A stretch of 30,508 bases of DNA, from NCBI GenBank assembly GCA_905235755.1, contig CAJONA010000005.1, positions 1 to 30,508 of the forward strand. Reading direction: 5' to 3'. The notes beneath the pieces are model-generated. The model saw only the letters and a program-made list of their open reading frames with translations. It was not told the origin of the DNA and did no database searches. This document shows, in pieces, positions 17,467 to 24,305 of the stretch. The position numbers were made by a program, and so were the translations under genes. The stretch comes from an uncultured Clostridia bacterium. GTDB taxonomy: Bacteria > Bacillota > Clostridia > Oscillospirales > CAG-272. Within the stretch, counting starts at the first letter, position 1. Every line of letters starts with the position of its first letter.

Positions 17467-18054
17467 TTGAGCCTGAAAGAACAAGTGTACAGCGTTCTGG
17501 TAGCTTCGGCATCGGAAAAATTCAACCGGGTACTGCCTGAAATATTTCCCGTTTCCGCTTTTTCGCCTGTCAAGGTCGTTCTCGATATCAGCGCTGCTAA
17601 ACGCGCGCTGTCGGAACGGGATTTTGATTTTGTGATCGTGAATTCACCGCTTCCCGACGATGCGGGTATCCGCTTTGCCATCGATACGAGCGATTCCTAT
17701 AATACGGTCGTTTTGTTTCTGGCAAAAACGGAACAATATAATGACGCATATGACAAGCTGGCGCAGCACGGCATTTTCCTGCTTCAAAAGCCGCTGTCGA
17801 TGACAGTGCTTCAAACCGCATGCGGGTGGCTTATCAGCGCACGCGAGCGGATCAGAAAAACGGAAAAAAAGACGCTTTCGATAGAAGAAAAAATGAACGA
17901 GATACGGCTTGTCAACCGCGCCAAATGGCTGCTTATAAGCGAGCTCAAAATGACCGAGCCGGACGCGCACAGATATATTGAAAAGCAGGCGATGGACCGC
18001 TGCGAGTCAAAACGTCAAATCGCCGAGGAGATCATTAAAATTTACGGTAATTGA
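17467..18054 (+). CDS. ANTAR-domain response regulator, NitR-like antiterminator
   Basis: The 195-residue protein starts with TTG at 17467, eight bases behind AAAGGAGG. Residues 8-125 form a receiver-like domain that lacks the normal acidic pocket (the second strand reads FDFVIVNSPLPDDAG, with Asn in place of the phosphoacceptor Asp), so it is probably not switched by phosphorylation. A short coiled linker leads to an ANTAR domain (about 138-192: NRAKWLLISELKMTEPDAHRYIEKQAMD), a three-helix RNA-binding fold that prevents transcription termination at paired hairpins. It is the last gene of the glt-glnA operon, 37 bases after glnA. The likely targets are the leader terminators at 12339-12452 and 12605-12675, so it would also control its own operon. 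Confidence 0.9.
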   Translation: MSLKEQVYSVLVASASEKFNRVLPEIFPVSAFSPVKVVLDISAAKRALSERDFDFVIVNSPLPDDAGIRFAIDTSDSYNTVVLFLAKTEQYNDAYDKLAQHGIFLLQKPLSMTVLQTACGWLISARERIRKTEKKTLSIEEKMNEIRLVNRAKWLLISELKMTEPDAHRYIEKQAMDRCESKRQIAEEIIKIYGN

Positions 18055-18096
18055 AGAAAGGGAAGTCGATCGGCATTACGGTCGAATAAACAAAAA

Positions 18097-18155
18097 AGGC
18101 CTTCTGAACTCCGCTGCAAAACACAGCGAAAGCTCGAAAGCCTTATTTTTTTTAT
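18097..18155. terminator. Bidirectional terminator after the nitrogen operon
   Basis: AAGGCCTTC pairs with GAAAGCCTT at the base and CGCTG with CAGCG near the loop. The rightward transcript then meets TATTTTTTTT and the leftward one TTTTTTG, so both directions can be terminated. Confidence 0.65.
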
Positions 18156-18163
18156 GTTTTTCA

Positions 18164-18271
18164 TCATTCACTGAGCGGTTTGCCGTAAATATTGAGCCCA
18201 TAATATTTATTTACGACTTCAAGCAGCTCCACTTCGTTAACAGGCCCAAAAGTAACGCTGCGCGGGTTCAT
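18164..18271 (-). CDS. Small ORF, possible C-terminal gene remnant
   Basis: ATG at 18271 opens 35 codons (MNPRSVTFGPVNEVELLEVV, then NKYYGLNIYGKPLSE) ending just before the bidirectional terminator. The frame is open for eight more codons upstream (NGEIKITI) without a convincing ribosome site. The composition looks coding, so it may be the tail of a lost gene or a true small protein. I do not recognise it. Confidence 0.3.
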   Translation of the reverse strand: MNPRSVTFGPVNEVELLEVVNKYYGLNIYGKPLSE

Positions 18272-18323
18272 AATCGTTATTTTTATTTCACCGTTTTACA
18301 ATAATGATCGCGGAGATTTTTTC

Positions 18324-18362
18324 GAAAAAAATCTCCCCTAAGACCTAAACCTTCGGGGAGAT
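18324..18362 (-). terminator. Terminator of the former tRNA-Leu gene
   Basis: On the minus strand ATCTCCCC (18362-18355) pairs perfectly with GGGGAGAT (18338-18331), followed by TTTTTT. It begins immediately after the CCA end of the tRNA fragment. Confidence 0.8.
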
Positions 18363-18416
18363 TGGTGCGGGTGAAGGGACTTGAACCCACACATCACTGC
18401 TGATACAAGAACCTGA
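18363..18416 (-). tRNA. tRNA-Leu(CAG) 3' half, truncated at the anticodon loop (integration junction)
   Basis: On the minus strand the sequence from TCAGGTTCTTG to CACCCGCACCA is a tRNA-Leu from U33 and anticodon CAG onward: 3' anticodon stem TCTTG, a long variable arm (ATCA-GCAG-TGAT), T loop TTCAAGT, acceptor strand CACCCGC and an encoded CCA. The 5' half (GCGGGTG acceptor, D arm and the matching anticodon stem) is absent; the bases upstream (CGAGGGGACGCTACCG) cannot pair with TCTTG. One T-stem mismatch suggests decay. A break inside the anticodon loop is typical of tyrosine-recombinase integration, with the intact tRNA expected at the other end of the element. Confidence 0.7.
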
Positions 18417-18534
18417 CGGTAGCGTCCCCTCGGTGAAAAATAAAAAATTGCTGCACGCGTTTTTTGATGCAGGTATAACATGAAACTATTGTTTTTTCAA
18501 GTTTATGTCAATCGAAAAAATTTACTTTTTCCCC

Positions 18535-18563
18535 TTGACTTTTCCGAAAGTGTGTGGTATTGT
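18535..18563 (+). promoter_or_regulatory. Promoter of the XRE regulator operon
   Basis: TTGACT (18535-18540) and TATTGT (18558-18563) are 17 bases apart, upstream of a short leader ORF and the XRE gene. Confidence 0.6.
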
Positions 18564-18589
18564 GAGTTGCTAACGGGAGGTAAAGTGTA

Positions 18590-18673
18590 ATGAAACAACA
18601 ACGAAAAATCATCAAAAACAAAGACAGCGGCTATGTTTCCGAGTTCGGAAGCGTGGTCGCTGTTCTGTTATGA
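18590..18673 (+). CDS. Short ORF (27 aa) before the XRE gene
   Basis: ATG at 18590 lies seven bases behind GGGAGG and opens 27 codons (MKQQRKIIKNKDSGYVSEFG, then SVVAVLL) ending 13 bases before the XRE start. It could be a translated leader or a small protein; I recognise no family. The good ribosome site and promoter position are the only support. Confidence 0.4.
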   Translation: MKQQRKIIKNKDSGYVSEFGSVVAVLL

Positions 18674-18686
18674 AAGGAAAACGAAC

Positions 18687-19040
18687 ATGACGGAAAAGCA
18701 ACTTAAAGCAATCGGCGAGCGTATTAAAGAAAAGCGAGATTCGCTCGGTATCAGTCAAACAGATCTCGCGGAAGGTTTGGGTATTACAGTTCCCTACCTC
18801 GAACGCGTTGAGAAAGGAACAAAATCTATGTCCATCGAAACACTTATGGCGATAAGCGAAAAGCTCGGCACGACAACGGACTACATACTTCGCGGAAGAG
18901 ACGTAAATCAGTCGGAGCAAACGCTCGATGAGGTAAAAGACATATTCAATTCCTTCACCGCCGAGCAAGCAAAAGACGCGCTGTTTATACTTGAACAGGT
19001 GCGTGACTTATGGGAGATGAGAAAAAATGGGAATAAATAA
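18687..19040 (+). CDS. XRE-family HTH regulator
   Basis: The 117-residue protein has a Cro/CI-type helix-turn-helix at 5-66 (IKEKRDSLGISQTDLAEGLG followed by ITVPYLERVEKG) and a short helical C-terminal part that may serve dimerisation. The ATG at 18687 has AAAGGAAA about nine bases upstream; an earlier frame opening at 18633 has no ribosome site. Its last 14 bases overlap the next gene, so the two are probably co-translated. XRE proteins near an integration junction usually control element genes; the operator is not identified. Confidence 0.85.
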   Translation: MTEKQLKAIGERIKEKRDSLGISQTDLAEGLGITVPYLERVEKGTKSMSIETLMAISEKLGTTTDYILRGRDVNQSEQTLDEVKDIFNSFTAEQAKDALFILEQVRDLWEMRKNGNK

Positions 19041-19590
19041 AAATATACCGTTCTTCATACCAAAGGCGGAAAAGGTAAAAGTCGAGCCGCCATATACCGT
19101 TGTGGTATGGTATGAGACAGACGAAATATACAGTCTCAATATGGAGAAGTACATCCGAGAACACGATGAGTATACAGCGCTTCTTGACAATCCGGACTTG
19201 TTCAAAACCGTCGAAGTCGGTCTTGACGGATACTCTCTCGAATGGAACATTGACGGCAAAATCATAACATTTCATACCGACAATGTGTTCCTCTATGGAA
19301 AATGCCTTGTGGGATATATGGATCTCATCTTGTACGAAACCGTGAGAATCGTATCCATAATCGCCAAAACAGACAAGTCCCGTTCAAAGGAATGGAGAGA
19401 TAAGCGGAAAGGTCAAAATGGTTGGCTTGAAATAAGGGAGGATGTGCGAAAGCGGCAATGCTTCGCAAAATTTGAAAGATTCAACGGAGAAGGATTTAAG
19501 ACAAGTCAAGGAAAGTACACGGCAGATAAAAAACAAATTGTGTTTGAAACGGAGAACAATATATATACGTTCGATGTTATAAGCAGTTAA
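19027..19590 (+). CDS. Protein of unknown function overlapping the XRE gene
   Basis: The protein has 187 residues, is soluble and mixed alpha/beta. The part around residues 20-110 (EPPYTVVVWYETDEIYSLNM, then EVGLDGYSLEWNIDGKIITF) weakly resembles DUF2442-like small domains. Its C-terminal part is rich in charged residues (DKSRSKEWRDKRKG) and then beta-strands. The start overlaps the XRE gene by 14 bases and has GGGAGATG about ten bases upstream. The tight pairing with a regulator, in a mobile context, recalls toxin-antitoxin or repressor-effector pairs, but no toxin fold is recognised. A terminator follows at 19614-19645. Confidence 0.7.
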   Translation: MGINKNIPFFIPKAEKVKVEPPYTVVVWYETDEIYSLNMEKYIREHDEYTALLDNPDLFKTVEVGLDGYSLEWNIDGKIITFHTDNVFLYGKCLVGYMDLILYETVRIVSIIAKTDKSRSKEWRDKRKGQNGWLEIREDVRKRQCFAKFERFNGEGFKTSQGKYTADKKQIVFETENNIYTFDVISS

Positions 19591-19613
19591 AAAACGGATT
19601 TGTGACACGTAAA

Positions 19614-19645
19614 AAGGCGGGTAGTACGTTTACACTATCCGCCTT
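19614..19645 (+). terminator. Terminator of the XRE operon
   Basis: AAGGCGGGTAGT pairs with ACTATCCGCCTT (one G-U), has an 8-base loop, and is followed by ATCTTTG, a poor T run. Confidence 0.6.
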
Positions 19646-19767
19646 ATCTTTGACGCCGTTAAACCGCGTTATCAAGCCAAAAATGCAGTTTTACGGCCTT
19701 TTTCATATCCGTTTTTTACCTAAAATAGAGATGTCTGAAATGTAATAAAAAATTTTTTGTACGCCTA

Positions 19768-19796
19768 TTGACAACCGAACGTTTGTTTGATATAAT
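19768..19796 (+). promoter_or_regulatory. Promoter with LexA-type box in the spacer
   Basis: TTGACA (19768-19773) and TATAAT (19791-19796) have a 17-base spacer. CGAACGTTTGTTTG fills 19776-19789 and fits the Gram-positive LexA pattern CGAAC-N4-GTTYG. A second, weaker copy (GAACATTTGTTTTC on the minus strand, 19817-19804) lies just after the -10 box. This should be SOS-repressible. Confidence 0.7.
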
Positions 19797-19802
19797 GAAT
19801 AT

Positions 19803-19945
19803 TGAAAACAAATGTTCTTATTTGTTCGGCGGTACAAACTGATCTTTGAAAAAGTAAATAAAGATGATGATAAATATTGAAGGATATTTTCAGCAAGCCG
19901 CCGACATGAAAATAAAAAACTGATTTTTTGTCGGCGGCTGTTTTT
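19803..19945 (+). ncRNA. Short SOS-controlled transcript, possible small RNA or micro-ORF message
   Basis: Starting from the LexA-type promoter, the transcript would end about 140 bases later at a strong terminator: AGCCGCCGACA (19896-19906) with TGTCGGCGGCT (19929-19939), then GTTTTT. It contains only a 19-codon frame (ATG at 19864, MMINIEGYFQQAADMKIKN), whose end runs into the terminator stem. No strong ribosome site is seen, so a non-coding RNA is as likely as a peptide. Confidence 0.45.
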
Positions 19946-20025
19946 ATGAAAAACTATTTCAAATAAAAAATATCAAAGACATAGGAACATTTTAAGTTTT
20001 CCGTGTTGGTACATATAAGGAGGTG

Positions 20026-20192
20026 ATGCAGATTTTTGACAACTTAATGATCTGCCGATGAGATACACATACATAAGATTCTGCGATGACAGCAAGAGCG
20101 ATCTTGTGCCGAGGAGAAAGGCGAGCAATTGCCCTCAATCGAGGACGGGTAAGCGGATATCCGTATGTAATACATGGTCGATACGAGCGTAG
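20026..20192 (+). other. Two overlapping micro-ORFs, possibly coupled
   Basis: AAGGAGG lies directly before ATG 20026, which opens 11 codons (MQIFDNLMICR). Its TGA overlaps an ATG at 20058 (ATGA) that opens 44 codons (MRYTYIRFCDDSKSDLVPRR onward) ending at 20192. The overlap is that of translational coupling. No family is recognised, and a structured RNA is the main alternative. Confidence 0.3.
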
Positions 20193-20436
20193 GAACGGCA
20201 TCGGGTAAACAGGCAAAAACAAAACGGATGTGATACGGAGTGTTGAACTTTCTCTCATCATAAAATTTTACATCTGAAAAACGCCCTAAAGGAGGTTGTG
20301 GACTACCCCTTTGTTCACAGTGGACACACAAAGTTAACATATCAAATTAAATATACAATTGAAGAAAGAAAGGTATATAAAGTATATAAAGGTGACATAG
20401 GCGAATCGATTTTTCTTTCCCAATTGTATTCAGGTG

Positions 20437-20526
20437 ATGAACGTGACGTATAAAACACGGCGCAGATATCCTTTCGCTCCTTGCGACCCTCGCGTTCCTG
20501 AATGGCACAAAATCAACCGATTTTAA
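20437..20526 (+). CDS. Candidate small protein (29 aa) before the oriT-like region
   Basis: CAGGTG lies just before ATG 20437, which opens 29 codons rich in Arg and Pro (MNVTYKTRRRYPFAPCDPRV onward). There is no family match and the support is weak. The stretch 20193-20436 holds no other gene I can support, only a GTATATAAA direct repeat near 20372-20390. Confidence 0.25.
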   Translation: MNVTYKTRRRYPFAPCDPRVPEWHKINRF

Positions 20527-20528
20527 GG

Positions 20529-20716
20529 GGACCCCGCAAAGTCGAATGACTTTGTGGGGAGAGGAGGAAGAACGGTGGGAGCGTAATTTCGCGCTCGCGC
20601 GGAATGAGCAAGTCACACGTTGCTTCCGACGACGTGGCAAGCATAGCGCGAGGACGTCCTCGCACAAATTGTCGGGCAGAAGCCCGCACCCACTTACCTT
20701 TCTTTGAAAAGAAAGT
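20529..20716 (+). other. Hairpin-rich region, probable origin of transfer (oriT)
   Basis: Within 190 bases directly upstream of mobC lie at least four stems: CCCCGCAAAGTC/GACTTTGTGGGG near 20530-20558, the 16-base perfect palindrome GCGAGGACGTCCTCGC (20648-20663), CGGGC-AGAA-GCCCG (20673-20686) and CTTTCTTT/AAAGAAAG (20698-20715). Such clusters upstream of relaxosome genes mark oriT. ACCCACTTAC (20688-20697) recurs as ACCCACTTGC before the second mobC (29684-29675, minus) and is a candidate for the nick region. Confidence 0.55.
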
Positions 20717-20771
20717 GTAAGCCAAAGAAACTTCAAATAAAAAAGTTAAATTAAAAATCAAGGAGAAAAAA

Positions 20772-21086
20772 TTGAGCAGAAAGCAAACAGAAACAATAAC
20801 CATTCGGCTGACAAAAGAAGAAAAACTTGCACTTGAAAAGAAAATGTACGACGCGCTGTCCCCGTCGATGCGTCGGTTCATTCTCGATATGTGTATGACG
20901 GGAAAGGTCATCGTAAACGAAGATTTAAGAGCGGTAAACCGAGAACTCAAATATCAGGGGAATAACTTAAATCAGCTTGTTCACCTTGCACACGAAGGAC
21001 GCGTACGAGTGATAAATCTATCGGAAACGCTTTCCGTTTACCAAAAAACACTTATGGCAATGGAGAAACAAAATGGCGATAGTTGA
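20772..21086 (+). CDS. mobC: MobC-like relaxosome accessory protein
   Basis: The 104-residue protein starts with TTG at 20772, about seven bases behind AAGGAG. N-terminal TITIRLTKEEKLALEKKM gives a ribbon-helix-helix-like DNA-binding start, and the later AVNRELKYQGNNLNQLVHLAH is the hallmark of MobC (RelB/MobC family). MobC binds oriT DNA and helps the relaxase open the strands. It overlaps the relaxase start by 14 bases, so the two are coupled. Confidence 0.85.
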   Translation: MSRKQTETITIRLTKEEKLALEKKMYDALSPSMRRFILDMCMTGKVIVNEDLRAVNRELKYQGNNLNQLVHLAHEGRVRVINLSETLSVYQKTLMAMEKQNGDS

Positions 21087-22350
21087 AAGCATACCCGAAA
21101 GAAATCAATCTCCGTCGGTGCAAAACTCCGTGATAAACTACTGTTGCCGCGCCAATAAGACTTCACTCGACGAGCACACCGTCTACGTTTCGGGAGTGAA
21201 TTGTGTTCCCGAACTTGCACAGCAGTCTTTCCTTTCCACGCAGAAACTTTACGGGCATAAGTCCGGTACGCCGAGATTTTATCAGTACATACAATCGTTT
21301 CACCCGAACGAAAAAGTGTCGCCCGATATGGTACATAAGATAGGACTCGAACTCGCAAAGGCATTCGGAAACAGAGAAATCGTTGTCGCAACGCATATCG
21401 ACCGCGAGCATCTTCACAATCATTTTGTCGTCAACAGTTACGATATCGAAACAGGAAAGAAACTTCATTCAAACAAATTCTTTCTCGCAGGACTTCGTGA
21501 AAAGAGCGATGAGATATGTATGAAATACGGGCTGTCGGTGCTGGAAAAGTACGATCCGAATAAGAAGTCCACCCGTCCGAACTCAAAGGAATACCGCGCG
21601 GCGCTCGGCGGCAGCAGTTGGAAGATAAAGACGTGTATCGACATAGATGATTGTATGAGATACGCCGTATCGAAAGATATGTTCGTCGAACTCATGTGCG
21701 AGCGTGGATATGAAATAACGTGGACGGATACAAGAAAGAACATTACGTTTATCAAAGATAACCGTCGAGTACGGGACAATAATCTGCACGATGAAAAATA
21801 CTTAAAGGAGAATATAGAAAATGAACTCAAAATCAGAGAGCAATTATTTGGATATGCTCAAAGCGAAGAACAGACCGAAAGCACCGATAAGCGAGGAAGA
21901 TATGGAAAGGTTATCGGATATAATATCACGACTGGAAGATATGACAGAGGAGATGAAAACAGCGGCAGACGCGCAGATACAGGCGGCAAAAACGTCGATA
22001 GAGCTGATAACCGAGAAAAGCATCGAACGGGTTGGGAGAGCGAGCGCGCTCGGCTCATTTCGGGTGAAAATAAGGGATATGCTCGACGATATTCTGTGGA
22101 TACTGCGTCTCATCGCTATGGCGACGCCGACGGTTCTCGTGCTGGCGCTGTGGGCTTATGTCGGCTTGCGGTAAACGCCGCGTCGATGTTCGATAATGGC
22201 GATGAAACCGAGCAAGAGCGAAAGGAGCGCGAGGCTCGAAACGCCGGAGCATTACTCGGCACGGCGATAGGTCTTGTCGCCGGCGCGGTGATAGCCGCGA
22301 ACGAAAACGATGATGTCGGAGAAAACGACTCTCCGATACAGACCATGTAA
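21073..22350 (+). CDS. MOBP-type relaxase
   Basis: This 425-residue relaxase nicks oriT and leads the strand into the recipient. The catalytic Tyr is probably Tyr23 (VINYCCRANK). Motif III, with its metal-binding histidines, is at 108-117 (HIDREHLHNH, followed by FVVNS), and PRFYQYIQSFHPNE is the intermediate motif. After about residue 250 the protein is charged and of low complexity, ending in a hydrophobic stretch (LLGTAIGLVAGAVIAA) that could touch the membrane or coupling protein. A second gene is nested out of frame in this C-terminal part. No coupling protein or type IV secretion genes are in the window, so transfer would need a helper element. Confidence 0.9.
   Translation: MAIVESIPERNQSPSVQNSVINYCCRANKTSLDEHTVYVSGVNCVPELAQQSFLSTQKLYGHKSGTPRFYQYIQSFHPNEKVSPDMVHKIGLELAKAFGNREIVVATHIDREHLHNHFVVNSYDIETGKKLHSNKFFLAGLREKSDEICMKYGLSVLEKYDPNKKSTRPNSKEYRAALGGSSWKIKTCIDIDDCMRYAVSKDMFVELMCERGYEITWTDTRKNITFIKDNRRVRDNNLHDEKYLKENIENELKIREQLFGYAQSEEQTESTDKRGRYGKVIGYNITTGRYDRGDENSGRRADTGGKNVDRADNREKHRTGWESERARLISGENKGYARRYSVDTASHRYGDADGSRAGAVGLCRLAVNAASMFDNGDETEQERKEREARNAGALLGTAIGLVAGAVIAANENDDVGENDSPIQTM
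21821..22174 (+). CDS. MobB-like protein nested out of frame inside the relaxase gene
   Basis: ATG 21821 has a full AAAGGAG site ten bases upstream and opens 117 codons in another frame, wholly inside the relaxase gene. The product has a charged coiled-coil region (EEDMERLSDIISRLEDMTEEM) and a C-terminal membrane segment (ILWILRLIAMATPTVLVLAL). Such a nested protein with a membrane anchor corresponds to ColE1-type mobB, which overlaps mobA and aids transfer. The ribosome site and the sensible domain structure argue that it is real and that the relaxase tail is constrained by it. Confidence 0.75.
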   Translation: MNSKSESNYLDMLKAKNRPKAPISEEDMERLSDIISRLEDMTEEMKTAADAQIQAAKTSIELITEKSIERVGRASALGSFRVKIRDMLDDILWILRLIAMATPTVLVLALWAYVGLR

Positions 22351-22392
22351 ATATGTCTGAAATCTTAATTTTTCAGAATATATCTGGACTTT

Positions 22393-22446
22393 TGACCTGC
22401 CGTATGATATGTTTGCTTTGCACGGACATATCATCGGACAAGGTCA
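22393..22446. repeat. 54-base imperfect inverted repeat before the recombinase operon
   Basis: TGACCT...ATGATATGT (22393-22398, 22404-22412) and ACATATCAT...AGGTCA (22426-22434, 22441-22446) mirror each other. It lies between relaxase and recombinase genes and has no T run, so it is more likely a protein binding site or RNA structure than a terminator. Confidence 0.5.
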
Positions 22447-22470
22447 TAGGTACATAAGAAAGGAATGCCT

Positions 22471-22698
22471 GTGGCGAAAGAAAACAAACCGAAAATAGAT
22501 TCAGTGTCATACATATATGCGGGGACGAATAAAGAATTTGATTCTTTTCTGAAATCCGTTATCAAGGACTATATATCCGACGATAAGACCGTGCCGGATA
22601 AAAAACAAGAAAAACAGAACGTTGGGAGGAAAACAAAATGCGAGTATGGCTGTATTACCGACTGTCAAGAGATGAGGATAAAGAACTCAATTCAATGA
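22471..22698 (+). CDS. Small charged protein upstream of the recombinase
   Basis: GTG 22471, six bases behind AAAGGA, is the best start; an ATG at 22465 touches the ribosome site. The product of 75 residues (AKENKPKIDSVSYIYAGTNK, then EFDSFLKSVIKDYISDDK) is acidic in the middle and basic at the end. It overlaps the recombinase gene by 61 bases. Small proteins at this place are frequent in serine-recombinase elements and may act in excision control, but no family is recognised. Confidence 0.55.
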   Translation: MAKENKPKIDSVSYIYAGTNKEFDSFLKSVIKDYISDDKTVPDKKQEKQNVGRKTKCEYGCITDCQEMRIKNSIQ

Positions 22699-24305
22699 CA
22701 AACCAAAAGAAAATCCTTGTCGAGTACGCCGAGAGTCGCGGCTATACGATAATCGGAGAATCGTTCGACGACAACGTGAGCGGTATGCATTTCAACCGCG
22801 AGGGGATAGAAAAAATACAGGACGAGGTAGAAAAGAGGACAATAGACGCCGTCATCGTAAAAGACCTATCGCGTCTCGGCAGACACAAGACGCAGACGGC
22901 AATGTTCATCGACTATCTGCGCGAGAATGACGTCAAGGTATTGTCGGTCACGGAAAACATAGATACAAGCAATGAGGACGACGAATTGCTCGTCGGCTTC
23001 AAAGGGATTTTCAACGATATGTACTGCCGTGATATATCAAAGAAAATACGCGCGGGATATAAACAAAAACAGCGAGAAGGTATCGTTCTTATCCCGCCTA
23101 TGGGGTATTTCAAAGATAAGAACACGGGAGAGGTGGTGATCGTCGAAGAACAAGCGGAAATCGTTCGAAAAATATTCAATCTTTATCTGTCGGGATACGG
23201 TCTCAAAACAATAGCGAGAATGCTCAATGGGGAGGGCATAAAATCGCAAGGGTACTATCAACTCAAAACGCTCGGCAAGAGTATCGGAAACAACAAACCC
23301 GAAATAGCGCACCGATTTTTGTGGGAGAATACCGGTGTCAGGCGAGTGCTTCAAAATGAGTTTTACACGGGAACGCTCGTGTGTCACAAGTCATATACGA
23401 ATAAGATAAATCATGTGAGAAAAGAGCTTCCGCCCGAAGAACATTTTCGTCACGAAAATTATGTGCCTGCAATCATATCAAAGGAGATATGGGAGCAGGC
23501 ACAGCTTTTGCTCAAAGACAAGGTAAAGCGCAGCGTGAGAGCGTCATCGGGAAAGCCGTATCACAGATATACGGGACTGCTCGTGTGCGGGGAGTGCGGA
23601 TCGAGTTTTTCATGCAGGATAAGGAGATGGGGCAGTCTCCCCGACCGTATGGAATATGTATGCAACGGTCATCATAGGTACGGCAAGGAGCATTGTTCAT
23701 CGCACAGAATAGACGAAGCCGACCTTGACCGTCTCATATACGATGAACTCAAACGGCTGCGCGACGAAGCCCATGAAAACTATGAAAGCATCGAAAACGA
23801 AGTAAAGCGGTGGCTCTCGCAGAAAAACACCGTTGATAAAAAGATAAAAGATCTTTCGTCCCGCCTTGCCCAAAGGCGCAGCGACCAACAGATGATACTG
23901 CTTGAACGTATAAGAGACCGAGAACACGCTGATATCTATACCGATATGCTGAACAAGTGTGAAAGTGAGATAAAAATTCTTTCATCACAAATTGAGAGTA
24001 TCAAAAACTTCGATGAAACGATAAAAAATCGAAAAGCAGAAATGAAAAACAGTATCGAAATAATGGACAATATAATATTGGACGGCGCAGTAAGCAACGC
24101 AAATCTTCGACTGCTTATCGATAAAATAGTTATACATGAGCATGAGAGAAAACTTGACGTCAGCATACTCATAAAAGCCGATTTCAGACAGCACATCGAC
24201 TTTTACGACGAAAACGGCGAGATAAGCGAAAAGGTATTCGAGTGCGTGGAGCACCCGAGCGAAATAAGCGAGGAATTTATTGATGCGATGATTGCAGGGG
24301 ATTAA
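22638..24305 (+). CDS. Large serine recombinase (integrase/excisionase)
   Basis: This recombinase has 555 residues. The N-terminal resolvase domain (1-140) holds the nucleophile Ser10 (YYRLSRDED) and the arginine-containing DLSRLGRHK. The recombinase domain follows (about 155-290), then a zinc ribbon with Cys317, Cys320, Cys342 and Cys353, and a long coiled coil (about 365-460) as in TnpX/Tn4451-type integrases. Such enzymes insert and excise elements at short attachment sites without host factors. GGAGG lies nine bases before ATG 22638. It is probably the integrase of the mobilisable element; its attachment sites were not located. Confidence 0.93.
   Translation: MRVWLYYRLSRDEDKELNSMTNQKKILVEYAESRGYTIIGESFDDNVSGMHFNREGIEKIQDEVEKRTIDAVIVKDLSRLGRHKTQTAMFIDYLRENDVKVLSVTENIDTSNEDDELLVGFKGIFNDMYCRDISKKIRAGYKQKQREGIVLIPPMGYFKDKNTGEVVIVEEQAEIVRKIFNLYLSGYGLKTIARMLNGEGIKSQGYYQLKTLGKSIGNNKPEIAHRFLWENTGVRRVLQNEFYTGTLVCHKSYTNKINHVRKELPPEEHFRHENYVPAIISKEIWEQAQLLLKDKVKRSVRASSGKPYHRYTGLLVCGECGSSFSCRIRRWGSLPDRMEYVCNGHHRYGKEHCSSHRIDEADLDRLIYDELKRLRDEAHENYESIENEVKRWLSQKNTVDKKIKDLSSRLAQRRSDQQMILLERIRDREHADIYTDMLNKCESEIKILSSQIESIKNFDETIKNRKAEMKNSIEIMDNIILDGAVSNANLRLLIDKIVIHEHERKLDVSILIKADFRQHIDFYDENGEISEKVFECVEHPSEISEEFIDAMIAGD

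Noticed and set aside
18363..18450. Complete functional tRNA gene
   Set aside because: No GCGGGTG acceptor strand, D arm or matching anticodon stem within the expected distance upstream; only the 3' half can be folded.
19776..19817. Plasmid iteron or replication origin from the repeated GAAC-N4-GTTT boxes
   Set aside because: Only two copies in opposite orientation, placed exactly on promoter elements, and no replication initiator gene nearby; a LexA-type operator fits better.
19992..20340. Minus-strand frames of 89 and 98 codons in the gene-free region
   Set aside because: No ribosome site or known domain, and the two frames overlap each other; the plus-strand micro-ORFs fit the signals better.
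22465..22470. ATG at 22465 as start of the small protein before the recombinase
   Set aside because: It directly touches the AAAGGA ribosome site; GTG at 22471 has proper spacing.
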